From: an uncultured Muribaculaceae bacterium
GTDB lineage: Bacteria > Bacteroidota > Bacteroidia > Bacteroidales > Muribaculaceae
Assembly: GCA_910588035.1 (NCBI GenBank)
Contig: CAJUPY010000028.1
Location: forward strand, 1-26,115
DNA: 26,115 bases
Direction: 5' to 3'
The position numbers and the translations under genes were made by a program. The stretch's first letter is position 1, and every line of letters starts with the position of its first letter. Positions 16,303 to 23,408 of this stretch are shown one piece after another. The notes beneath the pieces are model-generated. The model was not told the origin of the DNA. It saw only the letters and a list, made by a program, of their open reading frames with translations, and ran no database searches.

Positions 16303-17277
16303 TCAGGCTATTACCTTGGTTTTTTTGACGAGTTGTCCGTTGTCGTAATATCCGACTTCGACAATGTCGAGAATCATTTTGTCGCGGTCGGCCCGGTCGA
16401 TCGACCCGGTGTGTGACATCACGTTGGGACACTGGTAGTCGAGGTTCATCTGCTCTGAACCGGTGACAATCTCATAGTCGCCGTCGTAGATGTTCTCTAC
16501 AAACAGGGCCGGCAGTTGGTAGCACAGTCCGCCGAGGGCGAGCAGGGTCGAAAGGGCGTTGTAGAGTTTTGAGATGACCGGGGCTATGACACGGCGTCCC
16601 TCCTCACGGTCGGTGTCGAGCATGAAAGGAAGACGCGAGTAGGCATACCATCGTGCGATGTCGGCGATAGGTTTCTCTGTAATGTAAGATGACAGAACCG
16701 ACTTGAATCTATCATTGACCATTGCGACCGTAAGATTTTTTTCATCAACGGCCGACAGGGCGTCACACAGCGCGGCGACTCCGTTTCTGATTCGGCTGTG
16801 CATCGAGTCGATTACATCGGCGGTCTCCCCTTCGCGACATTCTTCAAGAAACTGCACCGAGGCAGCATCGGCGAGACGGCGGGCGGCGGCGACATATATC
16901 TCTTTCAGTTCGCGGCATGATGTGGCCGAAGCGTTTCCGACACTCATGCGCAACATTTCGTTCTCGGTTGCCAGGGATGCCTCTTTTTCGGCAAACGATT
17001 GCCGCAGTGAGTCGATCTCACACTGTTTCATGGCAATCTCATTTCGTGCGGCCGAGACAGTCGACTCTTTCTCGGCGACAGCGGCAGTCAGACGTCCGAT
17101 CTCTTTCTTCAGACGTTCGTTTTCGGCTTCAAGAGCTTCGTTCACCTTGCTGTCGGCCGTAGACACCGGGAGTGTGACAACTTGCTGACACAGGTCATTG
17201 AACCTCATGGCATCGTCGCCGAGTGCTCTGACCGACATCATCAGATTGTCTAACATCGATATGGTCGTTGCGTCCAT
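16303..17277 (-). CDS. Coiled-coil protein with GrpE-like C-terminal segment
   Basis: A 324-residue cytoplasmic protein. Residues of about 44-115 form a long coiled coil with heptads of Leu, Ile and Ala among Glu/Lys (NERLKKEIGRL, then EIDSLRQSFAEKEASL). A helical middle follows (120-250). The C-terminal 25 residues, ILDIVEVGYYDNGQLVKKTK and VIA, resemble the beta-domain end of GrpE, where a V-x-x-GY strand, a G turn and a V-x-VA strand occur in the same order. GrpE, the nucleotide-exchange factor of DnaK, has the same plan of coiled coil, helices and small beta domain. The gene sits 32 bp behind an Hsp70-type ATPase gene, as an exchange factor might. The similarity is short and seen by eye only, so the function is an inference; it could equally be a structural coiled-coil protein. 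Confidence 0.75.
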   Translation of the reverse strand: MDATTISMLDNLMMSVRALGDDAMRFNDLCQQVVTLPVSTADSKVNEALEAENERLKKEIGRLTAAVAEKESTVSAARNEIAMKQCEIDSLRQSFAEKEASLATENEMLRMSVGNASATSCRELKEIYVAAARRLADAASVQFLEECREGETADVIDSMHSRIRNGVAALCDALSAVDEKNLTVAMVNDRFKSVLSSYITEKPIADIARWYAYSRLPFMLDTDREEGRRVIAPVISKLYNALSTLLALGGLCYQLPALFVENIYDGDYEIVTGSEQMNLDYQCPNVMSHTGSIDRADRDKMILDIVEVGYYDNGQLVKKTKVIA

Positions 17278-17309
17278 TTTGTATTATTGTTGGTTGATAG
17301 TAGTTGTTC

Positions 17310-20300
17310 TTAAATTGTCACGGGCCAGATGCTCCGTTTGATCTGTTCGCTCGAGAGATCGTCACCTTTTGGTGAACGTCCGCGGGTGCGGGCATCACCG
17401 ATATAGAGCATTATGTTGTTGTCGGGGGTCACCCGCATCATCAGCGGCGGCTGCGGACCGCCGTCGAGGGTGATCGACTCCATTTCGGCTATGTAGTCGC
17501 GGTTACCTTTGTTGAGCGCGACACACGTCATTTTCTCATCGAGATATGATTGTATTATGGTCAGGTTGTTGACTCCGCACAGTTCGCCCGGAATGTTGAA
17601 CCGGCGGCTTCTGAAGTCATCGTTGTCAGAGCGCGGAATGTCGCGGTAGTTGACCAGTTCATGGTATTTCCACCCCGAGTTGTCGCGGTAGGCCACACCA
17701 AACGAGGCATAGATGCGTCGGCCGGTGATGCGGAATTTTGAGTCGTGACTGAAGTAGTTTTTCATCACGATGCTCATCGCACCCTCGCTGACAGCGAGTT
17801 TCTGGCGCGAGACAGTGGCTTTCAGGTTACGCGGTTCGTCGAGTCTGACAAATTCGGCCTGCTTTCCGTTCTGTCCGTTGATTTGCATGATACCATATTT
17901 AAGCTTGAATTTCAGCGGATTGAGCAGACTGCTGCGTCCCGACATCAAGACGGTGTCGATCTTGATGTCTTCCATTCCTGAGAAATTGACCAGGTGGCGG
18001 AGAATCTCGTTGGTACACTCTTCAAGGAAGTCGAGAAAAAGAGGGTGCTGGAGCACCCGGCCGATTGTCAGCGGCATATCTTTGATCTCCTCGCCGATGT
18101 TGACCTTCAGCGTCTCGTTCATGTTGTCGGCCAGCAACTGCGGTTTCAGCACGTTTTTGACAAAATCTTTCAACTGGTTGCGGCTCTTGCTGATGTCGGC
18201 GGTCGCGGCTCTTGAAGTCGACGGCAGGGCCATCGATCCGGCAAGGGGAATGCCTCCCGCCAGAGCACAGACAATGTCGGCCAGGACGAAGTCGAGATAG
18301 TTTCCGGCCTGGCATGTGCCGATCTTCGCGACGATGTCCATTGTCATAACTCCGTCGCGTCGTGTCTTTTTGATCAGCGACAGGTCGAGCGTTCCGGCTC
18401 CCATGTCATAGACGAGAATTGTCTCGTCGGCGTCGGGATCGGCACCCTCGGGGTGATATTCGCTCCAGTGTTCGAGATAGTAGGCGGCCACGGCATCGCT
18501 CTCGCTGATGAACTTCAGCTCACGCAGCGACGGCACCGCCTTACGTATTATTTTTGAGAGTGCTGCCAGGTGGTGGGGTGTATAGGTGTTGGGATAGGTC
18601 AGCACGACACGGTTGACACGGTTGATGTCTTGAACCTGGGGCAGAATGAAGTATCGGAACAGGGCGTCGTAAGACTCGCGGAAGACGTTGTCGATGACCA
18701 GGAGCGAGTTGTCGCGACACTTGGCGTAGGCTTCTTTGGCAGTCATTGATGTCAGGGTCGAGTCGTTGCCCCTGACTGTATATGTGAACTGTTCGTAGCT
18801 CGGGTTTGACGGCAGCGTCTCGTTGCCGACAAGCAGTTTCAGACACGGAAGCTGACGCAGGGTCTCGTTGACCATCATTGACGATGTCGGCGAGAGGAAC
18901 ACGGCGAGCCGGTCGTAGTTCTGTTCTACGAACCGTTCCTGCTGGCTGCACAGTGACGGCACATCGTCGCCGGCGTCGCGGTCGGCGGTGTGGAGGAGCA
19001 GGTCTGACGACAGAAACGGTGTGTTCTGCTCCAACGTGTCGACCTGGAGTTCGCGGCGTTTCACCGCTTTCTTGATGATCGAGGCTTTGCGTGATCTTAG
19101 ATCGACCAACTCGTTGCCATATTTACACACAATGGCCGAAGTTCCGTAGTCGATGCAGAGCCATTTGGGGTCGGGTTTGAGATAGAGCGGGAATCTCATC
19201 TCAAACCTGAATTTCTTTGGCTGGAGGTTTGAGTATGACTCACCGGTGTTGTTTTCGATATAGTCGAACTCCACGGTTACGACCGAGAAGAAACGGTAGG
19301 TGTCGGTGTCAAGCACCTTCATGACGCGTTTGGCGTCAAATGTGATCATGAACCTGCATTCAGAACCGGGGCCGTTAGGCAAGGTCTTGCCCGTTGGTGT
19401 AGACAGTGTCGTGATCAGGCTGTCGTCTTTCACAAACAGACGGTCAATCAGATTGTTGTCGCGGTCTCTGACGATAGCCGACTCGATTGACTCCCTTATC
19501 GAAAGATTGCATATCTTGACTCCGGCTCCGGGGCGCGAGGTGTCGGTGGCGAGGTTGCGCAGTTTGACAATGCGGTCAACCACCACCTGGCTCTCGGAGT
19601 AGAATTCGATTGTCGGCATCATGACCGATGCGCCGTTTCTGACTTTGGTATCGACCCCGTCAATCTCGACTTTAAGCTCAGCTTCCTGTGAGTCCTGAAG
19701 CAGTTCGATCATTTCGACTTCTCTTTTTCCGTCGCAGATGTCTGACGGGTCGTATGACCGGTTGTATGACCATGTGCAGCTGACCATGAGATCTTCTTTC
19801 GAGACTATCGGGTTGCTCAGACAAGTCATGTCGAGATAGATCGGAATGACCATGACATGTTTTGTTCCGTTCATGGTCTTGATCTCGACGGTACGTCGGT
19901 CGCCTGGTGTAAGTTTTTTGATCTCGGTGCGGCATTTTCCATCTTTAGACCCGAGTCTGATCACATCGGGATCGCTGCACGGAACGCGTCCCTCGCAAGC
20001 GATGTCCAGCATCAGCTGCATGTCGATTGCCGGAGTGAACCTCAGGTCGGGAGAGGAATTGGCAACCTGCAGTGTGCCGATCTCGACCACCCCGAGCTGA
20101 CTTGAATATTCAACAGTCTCCTCAAGAATGACCGATACCGAAGGGGCAAGCTTGACCGGTTGGAGTGAGATCTCGACGAAAACCGGATATTCGGCCGCTG
20201 TCTCACCATTGCTGCGCCTCACGACGACAGTGAAGGTGTAGGAGAACAGTGCGCCTTCGCCGTTCTCGCGTTGCCGGCAGTCTGCTATTCTCGATGTGTC

Positions 20301-20594
20301 GGCCATGACTTTGACTTCAGCAATCGTCTCAGACGTAATGTTGAGGTGATCTCCATGGTTCACCCCATCATGAACCAGGCTGACAAACGACTCGGCCGAC
20401 GGCTTGAATTCAAGCATCGTGTCAGCCTCGATCTGCTCTATTGTGATGGAATAGTCTTGCGGCCGTGATCCGAAAAGACGTGAGAATAATCCGCCACCGC
20501 TCTCGTTCACACTGATTTCCACACCGAGGTCTTCTTGACCGCGGTCGGGTGAAGAGAGATTGACTGACAGAGCTTTCTTAATCGGTTGGGCCAT
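17310..20594 (-). CDS. 1094-aa protein with beta-rich N-terminal half and Hsp70-type ATPase domain, first gene of the operon
   Basis: A large cytoplasmic ATPase. Residues 1 to about 475 are beta-rich with a repeated strand-turn pattern suggesting several Ig-like or similar modules. The Hsp70-type domain follows: phosphate-1 CIDYGTSAIVCKYG (480-493), VVLTYPNTYTPHH (663-675) in the TVP strand position, connect-1 KFISESDAVAAYYL (694-707), phosphate-2 VYDMGAGTLDLSLI (728-741), adenosine motif VLMSGRSSLLNP (882-893) and connect-2 VSEGAMSIVM (935-944). A tail of 150 residues follows. It does not look like a DnaK substrate-binding domain. So the usual order is inverted: putative binding modules first, ATPase last. 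It shares the TYP variant with the other large ATPase of the operon, so the two are probably distant paralogues. The ATG at 20594 lies about 155 nt downstream of the predicted transcription start. Confidence 0.88.
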   Translation of the reverse strand: MAQPIKKALSVNLSSPDRGQEDLGVEISVNESGGGLFSRLFGSRPQDYSITIEQIEADTMLEFKPSAESFVSLVHDGVNHGDHLNITSETIAEVKVMADTSRIADCRQRENGEGALFSYTFTVVVRRSNGETAAEYPVFVEISLQPVKLAPSVSVILEETVEYSSQLGVVEIGTLQVANSSPDLRFTPAIDMQLMLDIACEGRVPCSDPDVIRLGSKDGKCRTEIKKLTPGDRRTVEIKTMNGTKHVMVIPIYLDMTCLSNPIVSKEDLMVSCTWSYNRSYDPSDICDGKREVEMIELLQDSQEAELKVEIDGVDTKVRNGASVMMPTIEFYSESQVVVDRIVKLRNLATDTSRPGAGVKICNLSIRESIESAIVRDRDNNLIDRLFVKDDSLITTLSTPTGKTLPNGPGSECRFMITFDAKRVMKVLDTDTYRFFSVVTVEFDYIENNTGESYSNLQPKKFRFEMRFPLYLKPDPKWLCIDYGTSAIVCKYGNELVDLRSRKASIIKKAVKRRELQVDTLEQNTPFLSSDLLLHTADRDAGDDVPSLCSQQERFVEQNYDRLAVFLSPTSSMMVNETLRQLPCLKLLVGNETLPSNPSYEQFTYTVRGNDSTLTSMTAKEAYAKCRDNSLLVIDNVFRESYDALFRYFILPQVQDINRVNRVVLTYPNTYTPHHLAALSKIIRKAVPSLRELKFISESDAVAAYYLEHWSEYHPEGADPDADETILVYDMGAGTLDLSLIKKTRRDGVMTMDIVAKIGTCQAGNYLDFVLADIVCALAGGIPLAGSMALPSTSRAATADISKSRNQLKDFVKNVLKPQLLADNMNETLKVNIGEEIKDMPLTIGRVLQHPLFLDFLEECTNEILRHLVNFSGMEDIKIDTVLMSGRSSLLNPLKFKLKYGIMQINGQNGKQAEFVRLDEPRNLKATVSRQKLAVSEGAMSIVMKNYFSHDSKFRITGRRIYASFGVAYRDNSGWKYHELVNYRDIPRSDNDDFRSRRFNIPGELCGVNNLTIIQSYLDEKMTCVALNKGNRDYIAEMESITLDGGPQPPLMMRVTPDNNIMLYIGDARTRGRSPKGDDLSSEQIKRSIWPVTI

Positions 20595-20666
20595 GGCGAT
20601 AATGTCGGTTAAGTTTTCAAGTTGTTGTAAATCAAGTCATTTGCCAGTCGTTACATCATTTGTTGC

Positions 20667-20683
20667 CTTGAACCGGTTTCAAG
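20667..20683. repeat. Short inverted repeat in the operon leader
   Basis: CTTGAA at 20667-20672 and TTCAAG at 20678-20683 flank CCGGT. It lies in the untranslated leader of the 11-gene operon, about 75 nt upstream of the ATG. It could be an operator half-site pair or a small leader hairpin; chance is also possible. Confidence 0.3.
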
Positions 20684-20755
20684 AGTTGGTCACGATGTCT
20701 GTGTGTTTCACCCGAAATGACAAATCTCTTAATTAGAGTTACTTATGAAGATATG

Positions 20756-20785
20756 CAAAGGTAGTTATTTTTCTGAAAAATCAAA
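20756..20785 (-). promoter_or_regulatory. Promoter of the 11-gene operon
   Basis: On the minus strand a -33 TTTG (20782-20785) and a -7 box TACCTTTG (20756-20763) are separated by 18 bp, close to the Bacteroidota consensus. Transcription should start near 20750, leaving a leader of about 155 nt before the first ATG. The same -7 box precedes the aldolase and SRP RNA genes. I found no comparable promoter inside the operon. Confidence 0.72.
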
Positions 20786-20807
20786 GATATTTGATTGATT
20801 TTTTCAG
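20773..20807. repeat. AT-rich inverted repeat between bioB and the operon promoter
   Basis: CTGAAAAATCA (20773-20783) and TGATTTTTTCAG (20796-20807) are complementary apart from one bulged base. It lies 15 bp after the bioB stop and covers the operon -33 element. It could end bioB transcription weakly or be a protein-binding site at the promoter. No T-run follows on the minus strand. Confidence 0.35.
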
Positions 20808-20821
20808 TCATCGCGACATCG

Positions 20822-21787
20822 TCAACACCACTTGAATCCGTTCTCTTCAAAAAACTGCCGGTCTTGGTCGATGCTGTTTCCGACGGTAGTCAGCATGTCA
20901 CCGACAAGCACGCCGCTGATGCCTCCGTGAAGCAATCTCAGTGTGGCGTCGGGACTGAGCCGGCGACGTCCGCCCGCAAAGCGGAGGGTGCATTTCGGAG
21001 CCACGAGTTTCATCAGGGCAACTGAGAGAATCACCTCTTTTTCAGAGAGAAGAGGGGTGTTCTCGAGCGGGGTTCCCTTTATCGGATTGAGCAGATTGAC
21101 CGGAATGGAGCATGCGCCTGCCTGACGTGCCTGTTCTGCAAGTTCGAGTCTGTCGCGCAGGCTCTCGCCCATGCCGATGATGCCACCGCTGCAGACTTCC
21201 ATACCGACCTCGAGTGCCCATGCGATTGTTTGCAGTTTGTCTTCGTGGCTATGGGTCGTGCACAACGACTTGAAGTGGTTGGCCGAGGTTTCGAGATTGC
21301 AGTGATAGCGTCTGACCCCAGCGTCGTAGAGTTTCTGTAACTCATTTCTGGTCAGCAATCCCATCGAGGCACACAGACTCATGCGCGTGGTTTCGCCCAG
21401 ATGACGGTAGAGCTGGCAGAAACGGTCAATGTCGGCTGGTGAGACTTTGCGTCCGCTCGTCACCAGTGAAATGCGCCCGACTCCTTTTGAGTCATTGATG
21501 TCTGAAATGTGGTTGAGTTCGGCATCGTCAATCATGTCATATTCGTCACACCCGGTTGAATGGAACCGCGACTGGGCACACCATTTGCAGTCTTCGGTAC
21601 ATTTTCCCGACCGTGCGTTGACAATCGAGCATGTGTCGACATGATTGCCGGTCCATTTGAGACTCACTTCGCCGGCTGCGTCACAGATCAGGTCAAGGTC
21701 GAATGTCTCACTGATTTCAAGCGCGTTATCTATCGTGCAAGGTTCGCCACGGAGGGCGGCTTCCTTAACTGTTTGAAGTAGATTCAT
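20822..21787 (-). CDS. bioB: Biotin synthase
   Basis: A radical-SAM enzyme that inserts sulfur into dethiobiotin, the last step of biotin synthesis. The protein has 321 residues, normal for BioB. GKCTEDCKWCAQS (61-73) holds the CxxxCxxC motif for the [4Fe-4S]/SAM cluster. Further matches include SGRKVSPADIDRF, the Cys in LCASMGLL, YHCNLETS (second-cluster ligand region), GGIIGMGES and, near the end, GISGVLVGDMLTTVG with DRQFFEENGF. All key features look intact. It is a single-gene unit here with no other bio genes in the window. It has its own -7 box and diverges from the SRP RNA gene. The next minus-strand gene starts 227 bp downstream with a separate promoter, so bioB is not part of the large operon. 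Confidence 0.96.
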   Translation of the reverse strand: MNLLQTVKEAALRGEPCTIDNALEISETFDLDLICDAAGEVSLKWTGNHVDTCSIVNARSGKCTEDCKWCAQSRFHSTGCDEYDMIDDAELNHISDINDSKGVGRISLVTSGRKVSPADIDRFCQLYRHLGETTRMSLCASMGLLTRNELQKLYDAGVRRYHCNLETSANHFKSLCTTHSHEDKLQTIAWALEVGMEVCSGGIIGMGESLRDRLELAEQARQAGACSIPVNLLNPIKGTPLENTPLLSEKEVILSVALMKLVAPKCTLRFAGGRRRLSPDATLRLLHGGISGVLVGDMLTTVGNSIDQDRQFFEENGFKWC

Positions 21788-21810
21788 GTCAATGATGATT
21801 TAAAGAGAAG

Positions 21811-21818
21811 CAAAAATA
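21811..21818 (-). promoter_or_regulatory. Bacteroidota -7 box for bioB
   Basis: The minus strand reads TATTTTTG, matching TAnnTTTG, 23 nt upstream of the bioB ATG. The -33 region would fall near 21836-21842, overlapping the promoter of the divergent SRP RNA gene; no clear TTTG is visible there. Confidence 0.55.
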
Positions 21819-21830
21819 CAATTTTTTTGC

Positions 21831-21859
21831 TTGACTTTTAAAAAAAATGTCTACCTTTG
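21831..21859 (+). promoter_or_regulatory. Promoter of the SRP RNA gene
   Basis: TTG at 21831-21833 and TACCTTTG at 21852-21859 are separated by 18 bp. The RNA 5' stem begins 4 nt after the -7 box, in agreement with transcription starting there. Confidence 0.72.
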
Positions 21860-21863
21860 CAGT

Positions 21864-21967
21864 GGGAAAGTCCTACACGACCAGCTCCCCCCGAACTCCG
21901 TCAGGTCTTGATCGAAGCAGCGGTAGGGGGTTGTAGCGGTGCGATGTAGGTAGCTTTCCCTTTTTTT
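21864..21967 (+). ncRNA. ffs: Bacterial small signal recognition particle RNA (4.5S type)
   Basis: The RNA partner of Ffh in co-translational targeting of membrane proteins. It is about 100 nt. The closing stem pairs GGGAAAG (21864-21870) with CTTTCCC (21954-21960), followed by CCTACA (21872-21877) with TGTAGG (21945-21950). The conserved Ffh-binding symmetric and asymmetric loops are present as GTCAGG (21900-21905) and GAAGCAGCGG (21914-21923). The apical loop is UUGAUC rather than the GGAA tetraloop of E. coli. A run of seven T (21961-21967) after the closing stem acts as the terminator. Exact ends are estimated. Confidence 0.92.
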
Positions 21968-22020
21968 ATTTCAATTTTTCATCGCGCCTGACATAAGTGA
22001 ATAAAATAAATTGGATAGGC

Positions 22021-22186
22021 TATAAGTGTGTGAAGTGCATTATTACGGGTCATGTACGGCCCGATGTTGGCCGCGTTGAAGTAGAAGCCACTATACATCT
22101 GTGTAGCACCAATCATGGTAACCGCTTATCTTATTACGGTATAAGTCTGCGAAATGTTTGCCATTTACGCAATACATCTCCGCTAT
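22021..22186 (-). pseudogene. Remnant of the ISAon1-type transposase start
   Basis: Directly after the previous pseudogene the minus strand reads IAEMYCVNGKHFADLYRNKI and SGYHDW, the usual opening of the transposase that follows in this element type. The frame then ends in a stop at 22091-22093. The neighbouring frame continues with FNAANIGPYMT; NIGPYM lies at 22051-22068 and matches the transposase NIGPYLS-type segment. Beyond that nothing recognisable remains. One frameshift plus a large 3' loss is the simplest explanation. Confidence 0.7.
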
Positions 22187-22190
22187 ATGC

Positions 22191-22562
22191 TTAATCGACA
22201 GTGCTGTCGTCTCTACCTTCGTCTTTTAAAAAAGACACGAACTCTGCAGAGAGCCGTGTGCCACCCTCGTTGGGAAGCTCCAGGTTGTAACTGAATATCT
22301 CGTTGGTCTGCTTGTTCCACCACTTGTTCTTGCGCATGTGAAGATACACAGGCCTGCCTCGCAACGGATAATCCTGTATCTCGACATATCCCGTATAAAC
22401 CCTCGCAACTATATCGGGATTGCGTCAGTCCTCTTCTGAACGTTCTTTCTTCTCGTCAAGTCAAATGTTGTAGGCTTGGTCCGTACGCTTGAATCGTACT
22501 ATCTCAAACAACTAGTCTAGACCATGCGGCAGACACATCCATATCATCTCAGACTGTTTCAT
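22191..22562 (-). pseudogene. ISAon1-type transposase N-terminal-region protein, broken by three stops
   Basis: Read in one frame from the ATG at 22562 to the TAA at 22191-22193, 124 codons translate as an ISAon1-type N-terminal-region protein. There are in-frame stops at codons 17 (TAG, 22512-22514), 34 (TGA, 22461-22463) and 46 (TGA, 22425-22427). The best-preserved part is IQDYPLRGRPVYLHMRKNKW followed by EIFSYNLELPNEGGTRLSAE and FVSFLKD. These match the family pattern of a DYP-RG-VYLH segment, a Trp, and GTR[LM]-EF-FLK. There are no frameshifts, so the damage is point mutation only. The element can no longer make this protein. Confidence 0.82.
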
Positions 22563-22618
22563 ACCGCAAATTTAATACTTTCCCTCTAAAATCATGCACT
22601 GCATTTTCTGCTTGTGCC

Positions 22619-23239
22619 CTAAAAAGTATCCTCTACACCATTTGATTTAACAGGACGGTGCTTGGTGGGCATGTTCTTTTCTAAATACTTGAGTAACTCA
22701 GTATAGGATTTCTGAAATTTCTTTTGCTGACTTTGAGAATCTTTTTCATCAAAATTATAATCGAAATAACCTTTCGAATGCTCTATCCTAATTTTCTTAA
22801 ACCCAATTTCAGCCATCTCATCTATGTCGCTTTTTGAAAATTCAAATCCGGGGAATCTGTCAGGTAGGTCAATAGCACTATTTTGTCCATTATCAGACAT
22901 GTAAATATTTGGCGAAGCCGGCCAAACTAATTTACCGTTTATTTCTTTATCATTATTAAGTCTGATTCGCATTCTATGACCATTTGCAAAGGATTCGTCT
23001 GTGCTTTTAAAAGTATAGAAACGGGCACAAAGAATAATTGTATTTCCTTTTTCCTCTAAATCTTCAATATATGACATACGTGGCATAGCTATTGACATAT
23101 GTAATTTTGGCCAACCACCTCTGTATTTTACAACGGATGTTTCGTAGTAGTATTTTCCCCCTACATTCTGATTATTGACTTTTGCCGATCCACAAAAAGC
23201 ATAAATGATGATAAATGGTAAAATTAATAATCGTTTCAT
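22619..23239 (-). CDS. Secreted hypothetical protein, AT-rich gene
   Basis: A 206-residue protein of unknown family. The N-terminus is a signal peptide, MKRLLILPFIIIYAFCGSAK; a Cys at 16 is followed by GSA, so either ordinary cleavage after GSA or, less likely, lipidation is possible. The mature part has beta-type strands (GKYYYETSVV, NTIILCARFYTF), a helical region with an acidic motif (SKSDIDEMAEIGFKKIRIE), and a Lys/Gln-rich end. Two sample lines of its DNA count 25% and 30% GC, far below the roughly 50% of neighbouring genes. It also lies 57 bp from the decayed insertion element, so it was probably acquired by transfer. It has its own -7 box. No function is proposed. Confidence 0.7.
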   Translation of the reverse strand: MKRLLILPFIIIYAFCGSAKVNNQNVGGKYYYETSVVKYRGGWPKLHMSIAMPRMSYIEDLEEKGNTIILCARFYTFKSTDESFANGHRMRIRLNNDKEINGKLVWPASPNIYMSDNGQNSAIDLPDRFPGFEFSKSDIDEMAEIGFKKIRIEHSKGYFDYNFDEKDSQSQQKKFQKSYTELLKYLEKNMPTKHRPVKSNGVEDTF

Positions 23240-23267
23240 TTTTTATTTCAAAAATTACTGTTTTTTG

Positions 23268-23275
23268 CAAAGTTA
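23268..23275 (-). promoter_or_regulatory. -7 box for the secreted hypothetical gene
   Basis: The minus strand reads TAACTTTG, matching TAnnTTTG, 28 nt upstream of the ATG at 23239. No convincing -33 TTTG is seen at the usual distance. Confidence 0.5.
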
Positions 23276-23408
23276 ATACAAAAATTCTGAAATTCTGAAT
23301 CCGCACAAATAATCGGGCAGAATAATACGCTTGATTCTTAATCGTATAAATTTTGGTGGGGCTGTGATTCCATCTATTCAAAGGTTTACTACTATTCGCC
23401 CGTAGAGT

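Larger units (their letters stand above)
22021..22574 (-). mobile_element. Decayed insertion element of ISAon1 type
   Basis: The whole stretch between the SRP RNA gene and the next gene (21968-22618) holds no intact gene. It carries the remains of a two-ORF element: an N-terminal-region ORF with three stops, then the start of a transposase ORF with a frameshift and loss of the remainder. A -7-like box (TAAATTTG on the minus strand, 22567-22574) stands 5 nt before the first ATG. Terminal inverted repeats and target duplications were not identifiable, so the ends given are those of recognisable coding sequence. Confidence 0.75.

Noticed and set aside
4923..20594. Type VI secretion, contractile injection, phage or tellurite-resistance (ter) cluster
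   Set aside because: No sheath, spike, baseplate, ClpV, TerD or TerC-type protein can be seen. Only the VWA part recalls ter neighbourhoods.
4923..20594. SrfABC-type virulence cluster because of the large Hsp70-like protein
   Set aside because: No partner resembling SrfA or SrfC was recognised, and the tubulin-like and protease genes are not part of that set. It remains a comparison to run for the ATPase domain alone.
22425..22514. Recoding (selenocysteine or read-through) of the three stops in the ISAon1-type frame
   Set aside because: One stop is TAG and two are TGA, at positions with no Cys role, and the following transposase frame is also broken. Decay is simpler.
21968..22618. CRISPR array or tRNA in the non-coding stretch
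   Set aside because: There are no regularly spaced direct repeats and no cloverleaf; the stretch is explained by the decayed insertion element.
23240..23408. Small gene or RNA between the HdeD-like and secreted-protein genes
   Set aside because: It is only about 170 bp, with short tandem TTCTGAA-type repeats, and has no convincing hairpin or start/stop frame of note beyond the -7 box.
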